A DNA stretch of 64,000 nt from Chloroflexota bacterium (GTDB lineage Bacteria > Chloroflexota > Dehalococcoidia > Tepidiformales > Tepidiformaceae). Location of the stretch: contig JAPOQN010000007.1 of NCBI GenBank assembly GCA_026710655.1, forward strand, positions 103,780 to 167,779, written 5' to 3'. The notes beneath the pieces were generated by a model, which saw only the letters and a list, made by a program, of their open reading frames with translations, did not search any database and had not been told where the DNA came from. Positions 42,368 through 50,513 of the stretch are shown here, piece by piece. The translations under genes were made by a program, and so were the position numbers. Each line of letters opens with the position of its first letter. The first letter of the stretch is position 1.

Positions 42368-42696
42368 CGGTCCAGGCTCCCTTCGCCGGCGAGGTCGCGT
42401 GCGACCTCCTGCAGCGCCACCGCCAGCTCCTCAGGCGAGTAGCCGTAGCCGCGCCGGTCCAGGTGGAATTTCTCCGCGAGATACCTGGTGTCGACCGCGC
42501 TCGGCGAGCCGAGGTCGAGGGGATACGCCGTTCCCGGCTCCCCCAGCAGCACCACGAGGAAGTAGCCGTCGCCCGCCCCCCGTGCGTAGCGTGCGGTCTC
42601 CTCAAGCAGCGGCACGAGCGCGAGGTCGATCGCGTTCGCGCGGTAGAAGCGCGCCGCCACGTGCGTGACCTCCTTCGCCAGCGCCGCGCCGGTCAC
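42364..42696 (-). CDS. 110-residue protein of unknown function inside the trp operon
   Basis: The GTG at 42696 overlaps the HAD gene stop (GTGA), and the stop overlaps the trpG ATG. The protein is mixed helix and strand (FYRANAIDLALVPLLEETARY, GYFLVVLLGEPGTAYPLDLG, YLAEKFHLDRRGYGYSPEELA). It has no Cys and no membrane segment. I do not recognise a family. The tight coupling on both sides shows that it is a translated member of the operon. The longer open frame upstream (to 42828) is a shadow of the HAD gene. Confidence 0.7.
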   Translation of the reverse strand: MTGAALAKEVTHVAARFYRANAIDLALVPLLEETARYARGAGDGYFLVVLLGEPGTAYPLDLGSPSAVDTRYLAEKFHLDRRGYGYSPEELAVALQEVARDLAGEGSLDR

Positions 42697-43349
42697 GATG
42701 TCGCCCCCGCCGCCACCCGCCGCACGTAGGCGAGCACCTCCGACGGATGCTCCGCCAGCAGGTCGGGGCTCTCGGCCCGCACCCGCTCCGCGTCCAGCGA
42801 ACCCCAGGTCGCCCCGATTGCGTGGCACCCGGCTGCCCGTCCCGCCTTCACGTCCGAGGGCGTGTCGCCGATGTAGGCAATCTGTCCCGGTTCATCCAGG
42901 GCCATCCGCTCCATCGCCACGAACAATGGGTCTGGCTCCGGCTTGTGCCGGTCGCAGTCGTCGTGGCCCACCACCGTCGCGAAGCGGTCCAGCAGGCCCG
43001 TGCGCGTCAGCTCCCCCGTTGCCCCCCACGAGATCTTCGAGGTCACGACCGCCAGTTCGAGCCCGTCCGCCCGCAGCGCATCGAGCACATCCACAACTCC
43101 CGGGAACGGCTCCAGCTCGAAGTCGATCGCGTAGTACCGCTCCCGGTAGCGCTCGGCGAAGCGCAGCCAGTCGTCCCCCATCAGGCTCCGCGCGAGTGCT
43201 TCCAGCGTCTGGCCGTTGTGCTCGCGCCAGACCCGCTCTGCATCCGGGCGCGTGCCGAGACAGTCCTCGTACGTGCCTGCGAGCGCGTCCATGCGCGCCG
43301 GGAGCGTGTTCAGCACCGTGTCGTCCAGATCCCAGAAGACGGCTTTCAT
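42693..43349 (-). CDS. HAD-superfamily hydrolase (phosphoglycolate phosphatase-like)
   Basis: A 218-residue phosphatase. Motif I is VFWDLDDTVLNT, motif II VVTSKISWG and motifs III/IV HKPEPDPLFVAMERM and YIGDTPSDVKAGRAAG. Residues 15-80 form a helical cap, as in Gph/PpaX-type enzymes. The physiological substrate is unclear; a metabolite-repair role in the trp pathway would be speculation. It overlaps both neighbours by four bases. Confidence 0.87.
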   Translation of the reverse strand: MKAVFWDLDDTVLNTLPARMDALAGTYEDCLGTRPDAERVWREHNGQTLEALARSLMGDDWLRFAERYRERYYAIDFELEPFPGVVDVLDALRADGLELAVVTSKISWGATGELTRTGLLDRFATVVGHDDCDRHKPEPDPLFVAMERMALDEPGQIAYIGDTPSDVKAGRAAGCHAIGATWGSLDAERVRAESPDLLAEHPSEVLAYVRRVAAGATS

Positions 43350-44212
43350 AGCGAACGCTCCGGCCGCGGCACGCCCCGCTCGGCGAATACTTCCTCCATC
43401 ACCGGCCACGCCGTCAGTGCTGCCGGGAAGCCCGCGTAGACCGCTACCATCCGCAGCGTCTCAACCACCTCGTCGGGCGTGGCCCCGTGGTTGAGCGCCC
43501 CGTTGATGTGCGACCGCAGCTGGTTGGGCCGCCCCGTGAGCGCGGCCAGCATGGCCACCACCTCAAGGCTGCGGGTGCGCCGGTCGAGCCGGTCGCTCCC
43601 CCAGACCTCCCCCAGTGCGAAGTCGACCACGTTGTCGGCCAGCTCCGGCGAGCTCCTCCGCATGGCGGCGTGGCGCGCCTCTCCGGCGCCGTCGCCGCCG
43701 CCCGAAAGCGTGCGCATCACGTCCCGTCCCGCTTCCCGCCGCGATTCAAACGGCCCGTTCGTCGGCTCTGTCTCCATGCCCATCTCCCCCTGTAACGCGC
43801 TCAGGATCGCGGCGCTGTCGTCGCGTGGCGCGGCCAGCCCGAAGGCGGCGAGGACGCCCGCGCGTACGTGTTCGTCCATGGCCAGGTCCTCCAGCGCCGC
43901 CGCCTCGCACCAGCGCAGCTCCACCCCGTCCGCCGCCGGCTCCCCCTGCCACGCGCTCGTCGCGAAGAGGTTGTAGACCATGTGCCCCTCCGTGTCCGGG
44001 ATGAACAGGGTCTCGTAGAACGTCTCCTCGATCGCTTCCACCGAGACGCCCATCCCCTCGAGGATCGCCGCCATCCCCGCGTCCACGTCCTCGTGTTCGG
44101 GCAGCAGATCGCCGCCCGGCAGGCTCCACTCCTCCTCCCCCGCCCCCCGCTGGAGCAGGAACTCCCCCTCCCGCTCGAGGATCGCCGCCAGGTGGATGCG
44201 CTGCGCCATCAC
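43346..44212 (-). CDS. Nudix-like domain fused to a carboxymuconolactone decarboxylase-like domain
   Basis: A 288-residue two-domain protein. Residues 1-125 follow the Nudix fold (IHLAAILEREGEFLLQRGAGE, EEWSLPGGDLLPEHE). However, the Nudix box lacks the R-E of its REUxEE core (it reads M-A-A-I-L-E), so hydrolysis is doubtful. Residues 170-285 match the CMD/AhpD-like family (ELADNVVDFALGEVWG, RPNQLRSHINGALNHGATPDEVVE, AVYAGFPAALTAWPVMEE). There is no C-x-x-C, so it is not a peroxidase. The fusion is unfamiliar to me. It is coupled to trpE and the HAD gene by ATGA overlaps. Confidence 0.78.
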   Translation of the reverse strand: MMAQRIHLAAILEREGEFLLQRGAGEEEWSLPGGDLLPEHEDVDAGMAAILEGMGVSVEAIEETFYETLFIPDTEGHMVYNLFATSAWQGEPAADGVELRWCEAAALEDLAMDEHVRAGVLAAFGLAAPRDDSAAILSALQGEMGMETEPTNGPFESRREAGRDVMRTLSGGGDGAGEARHAAMRRSSPELADNVVDFALGEVWGSDRLDRRTRSLEVVAMLAALTGRPNQLRSHINGALNHGATPDEVVETLRMVAVYAGFPAALTAWPVMEEVFAERGVPRPERSL

Positions 44213-45687
44213 TTACCCCCAACCGGAGCCTGCTGCGCTGCCGCCAGCTCGGCCTGGTCGATGGCGCGCTCCAGCGCCAGCATCTTGTTCACGCTCTCCT
44301 GGTACTCCGTCGGCGGTTCCGAGTCGTACACGATGCCGCCCCCTGCCTGCAGGTAGGCGTTGCCGTCCTTGACCACCATCGTGCGGATGGCGATGCACGT
44401 ATCGAGGCTCCCCGCGAAGCTCGCGTATCCCACCGCCCCTGCGTAGACGCCCCGCTTCTCCTGCTCCAGCTCCGCGATGATCTCCATCGCCCGCACCTTC
44501 GGCGCCCCCGAGACCGTCCCCGCCGGGAACACCGAGCGGAACGCGTCGTAGGGCGTGCGGTCGCCCCGCAGCTGCCCCGAGACGCGCGAGACGATGTGCA
44601 TCACGTGCGAGTACCGCTCGATCTCCATGAGCTGGTCCACCCGCACCGTCCCCGGCTCCGCCACCCGCCCCACGTCGTTCCGCCCCAGGTCGACCAGCAT
44701 GATGTGCTCGGCCCGCTCCTTCTCGTCCCCCAGCAACTCCTCAGCGAGCGCATCGTCCTCCTCCGGCGTCGCCCCCCGCGGCCGCGTGCCCGCGATCGGG
44801 TGCGTCGTCACCACCCCGTCCTCGACCCGCACCAGCATCTCCGGCGAGGCCCCCACGATCTGGAAGTCGTCGAGGTCCAGATAGAACATGTACGGCGAGG
44901 GATTCACTGTGCGCAGCTGCCGGTAGATCGTGAACGGGTGCACCGAGGTCGGCCGCCGGATCCGTTGCGACGGCACCGCCTGGATGACCTCCCCGCCGAT
45001 CACGTCCTCGCGGATGCGCTCCACCATCAGCTCGTACCCCTCCCGCCCCACGTTTGAGGTTCCCTGCGCGCTCACCCGCGCCACCTCCTCGACCTCCTCC
45101 ACGGGCAGCGCCAGCGGCTGGCTCAGCCGCGCCACGATCCTGTCGATGGTCGCCGCCGCCTGCTCGTACGAAGCCTCGATATCGCCGTCCAGGCGGCAGT
45201 GCGCGACGGCCCGGATGGTGTGGCGCACGTGGTCGAACACGACCATCGAGTCGCACAGCAGAAACATCGCCTCGGGAATGCCGACCGGGTCGTCCTCGTT
45301 CGCCGGCACGCGCGGCTCGAAGTGCCGGATCGCCTCGTAGCTCACGTAGCCCACGGCCCCGCCCGTCAGGCGCGGCAGTCCCGGCAGCTCCACCGCCTGT
45401 AGCCCGGCGAGCGCCTCCTCCAGGGGCTTCAGGGGGTCGCCCTGGTACGCCTCCCCCGGACCCGTGCGGATGACCTGGTACGGATTCGCCCCGATAAACG
45501 AGTAGCGCGCCAGCCGCTCTCCACCCTCCACCGACTCCAGCAGGAACGAGTAGCGCCCCTCGCGCACCTTCAGGTACGCCGAAACGGGCGTCTCCAGGTC
45601 GGCCGCCACCTCGCGGTAGACCGGTACCAGGTTGCCCCTGCCCGCCGCCGCGAGCGCCTTCACCTCGTCGAGCGTTGGGTGCAGCAC
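44209..45687 (-). CDS. trpE: anthranilate synthase component I
   Basis: A 492-residue enzyme turning chorismate into anthranilate. The N-terminal regulatory half contains SYLKVREGRYSFLLESVEGGERLARYSFIG split over two segments; the L-E-S run is the usual Trp feedback site. The catalytic half has GEVIQAVPSQR, PSPYMFYLDLDDFQIVGASPEML, HPIAGTRPRG, ERAEHIMLVDLGRNDVGRV, FPAGTVSGAPK and the ending GGIVYDSEPPTEYQE. The GTG start has GGGGAG six bases upstream. It follows trpS by two bases. Confidence 0.96.
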   Translation of the reverse strand: MLHPTLDEVKALAAAGRGNLVPVYREVAADLETPVSAYLKVREGRYSFLLESVEGGERLARYSFIGANPYQVIRTGPGEAYQGDPLKPLEEALAGLQAVELPGLPRLTGGAVGYVSYEAIRHFEPRVPANEDDPVGIPEAMFLLCDSMVVFDHVRHTIRAVAHCRLDGDIEASYEQAAATIDRIVARLSQPLALPVEEVEEVARVSAQGTSNVGREGYELMVERIREDVIGGEVIQAVPSQRIRRPTSVHPFTIYRQLRTVNPSPYMFYLDLDDFQIVGASPEMLVRVEDGVVTTHPIAGTRPRGATPEEDDALAEELLGDEKERAEHIMLVDLGRNDVGRVAEPGTVRVDQLMEIERYSHVMHIVSRVSGQLRGDRTPYDAFRSVFPAGTVSGAPKVRAMEIIAELEQEKRGVYAGAVGYASFAGSLDTCIAIRTMVVKDGNAYLQAGGGIVYDSEPPTEYQESVNKMLALERAIDQAELAAAQQAPVGGK

Positions 45688-45689
45688 GT

Positions 45690-46706
45690 TCAGCTCCCCC
45701 GCGGAGGCCCGTTGAGGTAGTTGATCGCCATCGCGTCCCGCACCAGCTCCATCGTCTCCTGCGCCGCCACGCGCGCCCGCGCCGTTCCCGACTCCAGTGC
45801 GTCCCGCACCTCGTCCAGGTGCGCCTCGTAGTACGACCGGCGCTCCCGGAACGGATCCAGCAGGTTGTTCAGCGCGATCGTCAGCTTCTGCTTCACCTCA
45901 ACGTCGCCCACCTTCCCGACGACGTAGCGCTCCTTCAGGTCGTTCACCTCGTCCACGTCCGGGTTGAACGCGTCGTGGTACATGAAGACCGGGTTCCCCT
46001 CGACGTGACCCGGATCGGTCGCCCGCAGCCGCGTCGGGTCGGTGAACATGCTCCGCACTTTCTTCGCGACCGTGTCCGCGTCGTCCTTGAGCTGGATCGT
46101 GTTGTTCAGCGACTTGCTCATCTTCGCCTGGCCATCCAGCCCCACCAGCCGCGGGACGCGCCCCACCAGCCCCTCGGGCTCGGGGAAGACCTCCCGGAAC
46201 TGCCGGTTGAAGCGGCGCGCCAGCTCGCGCGTCATCTCGATGTGCGGTAGCTGGTCCTCGCCCACCGGCACCAGGTGCGCCCGCGGCATCAGGATGTTCC
46301 CCACCTGCATCACCGGATACGTGAAGAACGCCACCGGCACCGACTTCTTCCCGAAGTCGTCCATCTCCGACTTCAGCGTCGGGTTGCGCTGCAGCATCCC
46401 CAGCGGCAGGAACCAGCTCAGCCAGGTCGTCAGCTCCGCGTGCTCCGGAATCAGGCTCTCGATGACGAAGCAGCTCTCCTCGGGATCGAGCCCCACGGCC
46501 AGCCAGTCCAGCGCCACCTCCCACACCGATTCGCGCACCCGCTCGAAGTCGTCGGCGTAGTCCGAGACCTGGTAGTCCGCGATCAGGAAGTGGCAGTCGT
46601 ACTCCCGCTGCAGGCGGACCCAGTTCTCGAGCGCCCCGGCGTAGTGGCCCAGGTGCAGCGACCCGGTCGGCCGGATGCCGGTCAGGATTCGCTTCCGCTC
46701 GCTCAT
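45690..46706 (-). CDS. trpS: tryptophanyl-tRNA synthetase
   Basis: A 338-residue class I synthetase charging tRNA-Trp. It has ILTGIRPTGSLHLGHYAGAL (HIGH site), FLPLGMLQRNPTLKSEM, FFTYPVMQVGNILMPRAHLVPVGEDQ and GLDGQAKMSKSLNNTI (KMSKS). AAGGAGG lies six bases before the ATG. It is the second gene behind the Trp T-box, so its expression should rise when charged tRNA-Trp falls. Confidence 0.97.
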   Translation of the reverse strand: MSERKRILTGIRPTGSLHLGHYAGALENWVRLQREYDCHFLIADYQVSDYADDFERVRESVWEVALDWLAVGLDPEESCFVIESLIPEHAELTTWLSWFLPLGMLQRNPTLKSEMDDFGKKSVPVAFFTYPVMQVGNILMPRAHLVPVGEDQLPHIEMTRELARRFNRQFREVFPEPEGLVGRVPRLVGLDGQAKMSKSLNNTIQLKDDADTVAKKVRSMFTDPTRLRATDPGHVEGNPVFMYHDAFNPDVDEVNDLKERYVVGKVGDVEVKQKLTIALNNLLDPFRERRSYYEAHLDEVRDALESGTARARVAAQETMELVRDAMAINYLNGPPRGS

Positions 46707-46730
46707 CGGATCCTCCTTCGGCGCCGGCCG

Positions 46731-47402
46731 CTAGGCCGCCGCTCCGTAGCAGCCGTCGAGGAAGCCCAGCAGCCGCTCGCTCGCCTGCTCGGCTGCCGAG
46801 ACCACGGCGTCGCTGTCCTCGCACAGTTCCTCGATCGCCGCCATCTCCGCGCCCGAGTGGGCCACGTCCGAGACCAGGTGCACCGAGAAGAACTCGAACT
46901 GGTTGGGCAGCAGGTCGTAGTGCTCCGTGAGCCCCTTGATCTTCTCCCACGCGATCGCCGGTACCTGCGACTCGTAGGCGAAGAGCGTCGCCAGCGCTTC
47001 CGCCACCGGCGCTTGCTCCGCCACCCCGGCGTAGTGCTCGATGAGCGCCGTCGTCTCTGGATGCGGCTCCGCGCCCTCGACCTCGTCCCGCGAGAGGCCC
47101 AGGGCGGACGCGAACTCCAGCCACAGGGCCGGGTGGTTGCGCTCGCCGTGCTCCTCGTCCCAGAGGTTCTCCAGCAGGAGCTGCCGGATCGCCGGGGAAT
47201 CCGTGCGCGCGTGGATCGCGCTCAGGAAGCGCGGGAACGCCCGCTCGAAGTGGTAGTACTGCCGCGCGTAGTCCTGCAGCCGCTCGACCTCGAGCGTGCC
47301 CGCGCTCCAGGCCTGGTAGAACGGGTGCTGCAACAGCGACCGCTCCGCGATCGCCTCCCGCATGCGCGTTTCCAGCGCCGTTCCCGCTTCCGTCATCGTC
47401 AT
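46731..47402 (-). CDS. CADD-like diiron protein, probable self-sacrificing p-aminobenzoate synthase
   Basis: A 223-residue all-helical protein of the TenA/PqqC-like CADD family. Chlamydia CADD makes p-aminobenzoate for folate by cleaving its own Tyr27, with Lys152 as the amino donor. The matching residues are Tyr29 in LLQHPFYQAW and Lys154 in WEKIKGLTE. The metal ligands are Glu83, His90, Glu144, His175, Asp179 and His182, at offsets of one or two residues from the Chlamydia ligands. AAGGAGGT lies five bases before ATG 47402. It is the first gene after the Trp T-box, 24 bases before trpS. Activity is inferred; a heme oxygenase-like protein with another role remains possible. Confidence 0.85.
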   Translation of the reverse strand: MTMTEAGTALETRMREAIAERSLLQHPFYQAWSAGTLEVERLQDYARQYYHFERAFPRFLSAIHARTDSPAIRQLLLENLWDEEHGERNHPALWLEFASALGLSRDEVEGAEPHPETTALIEHYAGVAEQAPVAEALATLFAYESQVPAIAWEKIKGLTEHYDLLPNQFEFFSVHLVSDVAHSGAEMAAIEELCEDSDAVVSAAEQASERLLGFLDGCYGAAA

Positions 47403-47522
47403 TGCCGACCTCCTTGGTCCTGTTTCCTCTCGTGCTTTGCTTCTGCATCCGGCCCATTCCCCCCTCGCGGCGCTGTGCTGTTCAGTACGAACATCCACAG
47501 GCGACCTCAGGAAAAAGAGCCA

Positions 47523-47807
47523 GAAAAAAACCCGCCCTGGAAAGGACGGGATACCCGCGGTGCCACCTTCATTCCCCGGCGTATGCCGGAGCGCTCAGCG
47601 AGCGCGCGTCCGTTTCCGGACGGAACGCCCGAGGCCGCTAACGGGGCCCATCCCGCCCTCGCCTACCCACCGTCGCCGGCTTCTGCGAGGGAGCTCCCGG
47701 GTCCATTCGCCGCTTGCGCACCTACCGGGCTTTCACCGTCCCCGGTTCGCTGGTGAGGCCGCCTGAGCGGGTACTCCTCCCGATCGACGCTTCTTCGATT
47801 CAGTTGT
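47523..47807 (-). ncRNA. tryptophan-specific T-box riboswitch (leader of the trp supra-operon)
   Basis: Read on the minus strand the leader has the stem I features GGGAGGAGTACCCGC and AGCGAACCGGGGACGGTG. A specifier loop GAATGGACC follows, with the Trp codon TGG at 47705-47703, and then a central structured region. The antiterminator bulge AAGGTGGCACCGCGG at 47569-47555 is one base from the canonical T-box. A terminator hairpin with seven T follows. Uncharged tRNA-Trp should pair with TGG and the bulge and prevent termination, so tryptophan shortage turns on the whole operon. The intergenic region 47403-47855 is fully explained by this element and its promoter. Confidence 0.95.
47524..47550 (-). 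terminator. intrinsic terminator of the Trp T-box
   Basis: Minus-strand stem CCCGTCC / GGGCGGG (one G-U) with loop TTTCCA, followed by seven T (47530-47524). It can compete with the antiterminator just upstream. Confidence 0.9.
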
Positions 47808-47813
47808 CATTCG

Positions 47814-47842
47814 AGCCTAGGTCCGCGCGCCCGACCGGTCAA
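47814..47842 (-). promoter_or_regulatory. promoter of the T-box/trp supra-operon
   Basis: The -35 TTGACC (47842-47837) and -10 TAGGCT (47819-47814) are separated by exactly 17 bases. The start would be near 47807, just before stem I. No other promoter was seen up to aroH, so transcription of about 12 kb may depend on it. Confidence 0.7.
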
Positions 47843-47855
47843 TACGCAGAACGCG

Positions 47856-48701
47856 TTACTGCGCCGGCAGGAACTGGTTCAGCGCGGTCATCGAGTCTTC
47901 CTCCGTCAGGAGGGGCGGATGCGCCGCTCCTGTCACCTCCACGACGCGCGCGTCCGGGTGCTCCCGTCCCATCTTCGCCGCCGTGTCCCGGCTCAGGATG
48001 TCGCTGTGCTCGCCGCGCAGCACGAGGATCGGGCACTTGATCGAGCGGTACTGCCGCCACAGCTCGTCTTGTTCGGGCACGCCCATGCCCACGTGGCGCG
48101 CCGCCGGGTCCATCTTCCACACGTACAGCCCGTTGTCGCTCAGGCGGACGTTCCAGCGCGCGTAGTCCTCGACCCGCTGGGTCGAGAGCCTCGCCGCCGC
48201 CGGGAATTGCTCTCTGTAGTAGTTCACCACCGCCTTCAGGTCGGGGAAGGCCGTCGGCGTTGAATCCGTGCGGTCGCTGATGCGGTTGACGCCGCCGCCG
48301 TCAACGTCCGGCCCGATGTCGTTCATCACGAGCGCCGTCACCCGCTCCGGGTACTTGGCGGCGTAGGCCATGGCCACGCCCCCGCCCATCGCCGTGCCCA
48401 CCAGCGCGAGCCGCTGTATCCCCAGCGCTTCCCGCACCGACTCCAGGTCGGCCACATAGACGCTCTGCGTGTACTCGTCGTGAGGCCCCCAGGCCGATTC
48501 GCCCCGGCCCCGGAAGTCCAGCGCGAACACCTGGAAGCGTTGCGCGAGCTCCGTGGCCGCCCGGTCGAACATGCGCGCCTGACCCACGAGGTTGTGCAAC
48601 AGCACCACGTTTGGCGCCGTGGCCGCACCCCGTGCAATGAGGTGCTGCCTCAGGCCATTCGCTTCGACGAAGATGTCCCGAACACCGAACGCACTCGTCA
48701 T
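47856..48701 (-). CDS. alpha/beta-fold hydrolase
   Basis: A 281-residue protein. VVLLHNLVGQARMFD is the oxyanion-hole region (H-N in place of HG), ALDFRGRGESAWG follows, and LALVGTAMGGGVAMAYAAKYPERV is the nucleophile elbow. The elbow reads G-T-A-M-G-G, so the expected Ser is Ala and the enzyme may not be a classical hydrolase. Asp and His candidates are ILVLRGEHSDILS and VTGAAHPPLL. ATG 48701. It ends just before the T-box promoter. Confidence 0.8.
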   Translation of the reverse strand: MTSAFGVRDIFVEANGLRQHLIARGAATAPNVVLLHNLVGQARMFDRAATELAQRFQVFALDFRGRGESAWGPHDEYTQSVYVADLESVREALGIQRLALVGTAMGGGVAMAYAAKYPERVTALVMNDIGPDVDGGGVNRISDRTDSTPTAFPDLKAVVNYYREQFPAAARLSTQRVEDYARWNVRLSDNGLYVWKMDPAARHVGMGVPEQDELWRQYRSIKCPILVLRGEHSDILSRDTAAKMGREHPDARVVEVTGAAHPPLLTEEDSMTALNQFLPAQ

Positions 48702-48771
48702 GGCTCACCCCTATAGCTATCGCTGCTTCGATTGTACGGAATCCCCCGGACCTGGCACGTAAGCCCCGCAA

Positions 48772-49161
48772 TCAAATCGGTTGCCGCCCTGCGTACCCCG
48801 TTTCAACCGGGTGCCAGTAGGCCAGCTCCGTTTCCCCCAGCTCGTAGCAGAGCAATACCACCACGCCCTCCCGCTCGTGCGGAAAGTCGATCAGTCCGCG
48901 CTCCGGATCCTTCAGCTGGATTTCCCACCCGTCGAGCAGCTCCATGCACTCCTGCAGCGTCTCCTCGTGCCGTTCCCGCTCCTCTTCCTGGTTGGGCGAA
49001 GGCAGCGCTATGGGGTGGCCGTCCGCCATCGACGCCCGCCGCTGCGCCGCCTCCACCGCCCGCGCCCCCCGCAGCTCCACGAACGCCTCCCGCAGACGCT
49101 CCAGCACGGGCCGCACCTGCGGCAGCAGCGCCCGCGCTTCCTCCACGCTGAAGAGCCGCAC
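48772..49161 (-). CDS. DUF2203 family protein
   Basis: A 129-residue protein opening RLFSVEEARALLPQVRPVLERL and ending GLIDFPHEREGVVVLLCYELGETELAYWHPVETGYAGRQPI, a pattern of the DUF2203 family. The second half is the most conserved and is rich in acidic and aromatic residues; function is unknown. The GTG start is one base after the glgC stop, so it is co-translated with glgC. Confidence 0.82.
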   Translation of the reverse strand: MRLFSVEEARALLPQVRPVLERLREAFVELRGARAVEAAQRRASMADGHPIALPSPNQEEERERHEETLQECMELLDGWEIQLKDPERGLIDFPHEREGVVVLLCYELGETELAYWHPVETGYAGRQPI

Positions 49162-49162
49162 G

Positions 49163-50452
49163 TCAGACGAACAGGTGCAGCGGCATCTGCTCCGGCAGCA
49201 CCGTCTCCCCCGACTCCACCGACTCCCGCTCCGCCAGCTCCTCCTCCGCCCCCGGCCCGATAATGACGTTCCGCCCGATCGTCATCCCCGCCGGCACCAC
49301 CGCCCGCTTCCCCACGATCGAGATGCCGCAATTCACGATGTCCGGACGCGCACGGTTCACCACCGATTCGTCCCCCACCCCCACCGTCGCGCCTCTCCCC
49401 ACCTCGACCTCCTTGTCGATGATCGCGCGATCGACCACCGCCCCCGAGCGGATGATTGCGTCGTGGCACAGGATCGAGTCGCGCACCACCGCCCCCTCCT
49501 CCACCACTACCCCCGGCGAGATCACCGAGCGCTCCACCGTCCCGTCGATCTGCGCTCCCGGCGAGATCAGGGCGTCGTGGGGCGCTGCTTGTGCCCCGAA
49601 CCGCGCTGGCGTCTGCGACACCCGCGAGGTACGCAGGGGTGCGTCGGGATTCCCCAGGTTCAGCGGCGGGTAGCGCTCGATCAGGTCCATATTCGCCTGC
49701 CAGTACGCCTCGATCGTGCCCACGTCCCGCCAGTAGTCGAGGTACTGGTAGCCGAACACCCGCCGGCTGCCGAAGATGCGCGGCACGATGTCCCTGCCGA
49801 AATCGTGCGCACTCGCCGCCCCCAGGCTCGCGTCCTCCTGCAGCGCCTCGATCAGCACGTCCCGGTTGAAGCAGTAGATGCCCATCGAGACCCACGTCGA
49901 TTTCGGCTGCGCGGGCTTCTCCTGGAAGTCCACCATCCGCCCGCTCGAGTCCAGTTCCAGCACACCGAAGCGATGCGCTTCCTCGATCGGCACCGAGTAC
50001 ACGCCGATGGTGACGTCCGCCTGTTGCCGCCGGTGGTACGCCACCAGGTTCCGGTACGACATCAGGTAGACGTGGTCCGCTGAGAGAATCAGCACCTCCT
50101 CCGCCCGCGACTGCGCGATCAGGTAGAGGTTCTGGTAGACCGCGTCCGCCGTGCCCTGGTACCAGTCCATGTCCGCTCGTCCCAGGTACGGCTGCAGGAT
50201 CTCGATGTTCCGGTCGGGCGTGTCGTAGCCCCACCCCCGACCCGAGGCGATGTGGTTCACCAGCGACCGCGGCCGGTACTGCGTGAGTACCGCCACCTGG
50301 TCGATGTCGCTTGCCGCGCAGTTGCTCAGGGCGAAGTCGACGATCCGGTACTGCCCGCCGAACACGACCGCCGGCTTCGCCCGCTGCTCCGAGAGCACCG
50401 AGAGTCGATCACCCTGCCCGCCCGCCAGGATCAGTGCGAGCACGTCGCGCAT
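49163..50452 (-). CDS. glgC: glucose-1-phosphate adenylyltransferase
   Basis: A 429-residue enzyme making ADP-glucose for glycogen. It has LALILAGGQGDRLSVLSEQRAKPAVVFGG, RIVDFALSNC, GWGYDTPDRN, GTADAVYQNL, LSADHVYLM (catalytic Asp) and VSMGIYCFNRDVLI; a left-handed beta-helix of hexapeptides fills the last 130 residues. The ATG at 50452 follows a TACAAT box by seven bases. Two earlier starts (50461, 50470) are in frame. No glgA is in the window. Confidence 0.94.
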   Translation of the reverse strand: MRDVLALILAGGQGDRLSVLSEQRAKPAVVFGGQYRIVDFALSNCAASDIDQVAVLTQYRPRSLVNHIASGRGWGYDTPDRNIEILQPYLGRADMDWYQGTADAVYQNLYLIAQSRAEEVLILSADHVYLMSYRNLVAYHRRQQADVTIGVYSVPIEEAHRFGVLELDSSGRMVDFQEKPAQPKSTWVSMGIYCFNRDVLIEALQEDASLGAASAHDFGRDIVPRIFGSRRVFGYQYLDYWRDVGTIEAYWQANMDLIERYPPLNLGNPDAPLRTSRVSQTPARFGAQAAPHDALISPGAQIDGTVERSVISPGVVVEEGAVVRDSILCHDAIIRSGAVVDRAIIDKEVEVGRGATVGVGDESVVNRARPDIVNCGISIVGKRAVVPAGMTIGRNVIIGPGAEEELAERESVESGETVLPEQMPLHLFV

Positions 50453-50459
50453 GGCCTGC

Positions 50460-50465
50460 ATTGTA
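50460..50465 (-). promoter_or_regulatory. leaderless-type -10 box for glgC
   Basis: TACAAT on the minus strand is seven bases before the ATG at 50452. It is divergent from the nadE box 37 bases away. Confidence 0.5.
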
Positions 50466-50501
50466 AGCACGCGGGAGAACGGACCTTGTGCGCCGAACGG
50501 C

Positions 50502-50507
50502 TATGCT
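50502..50507 (+). promoter_or_regulatory. leaderless-type -10 box for nadE
   Basis: TATGCT is six bases before the nadE GTG at 50514. No Shine-Dalgarno site is visible. Confidence 0.5.
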
Positions 50508-50513
50508 GAAGCG

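Noticed and set aside
47403..47855. The 453-base gap before the CADD-like gene as an unannotated small gene
   Set aside because: It is fully explained by a promoter, T-box stem I, specifier loop, antiterminator and terminator on the minus strand.
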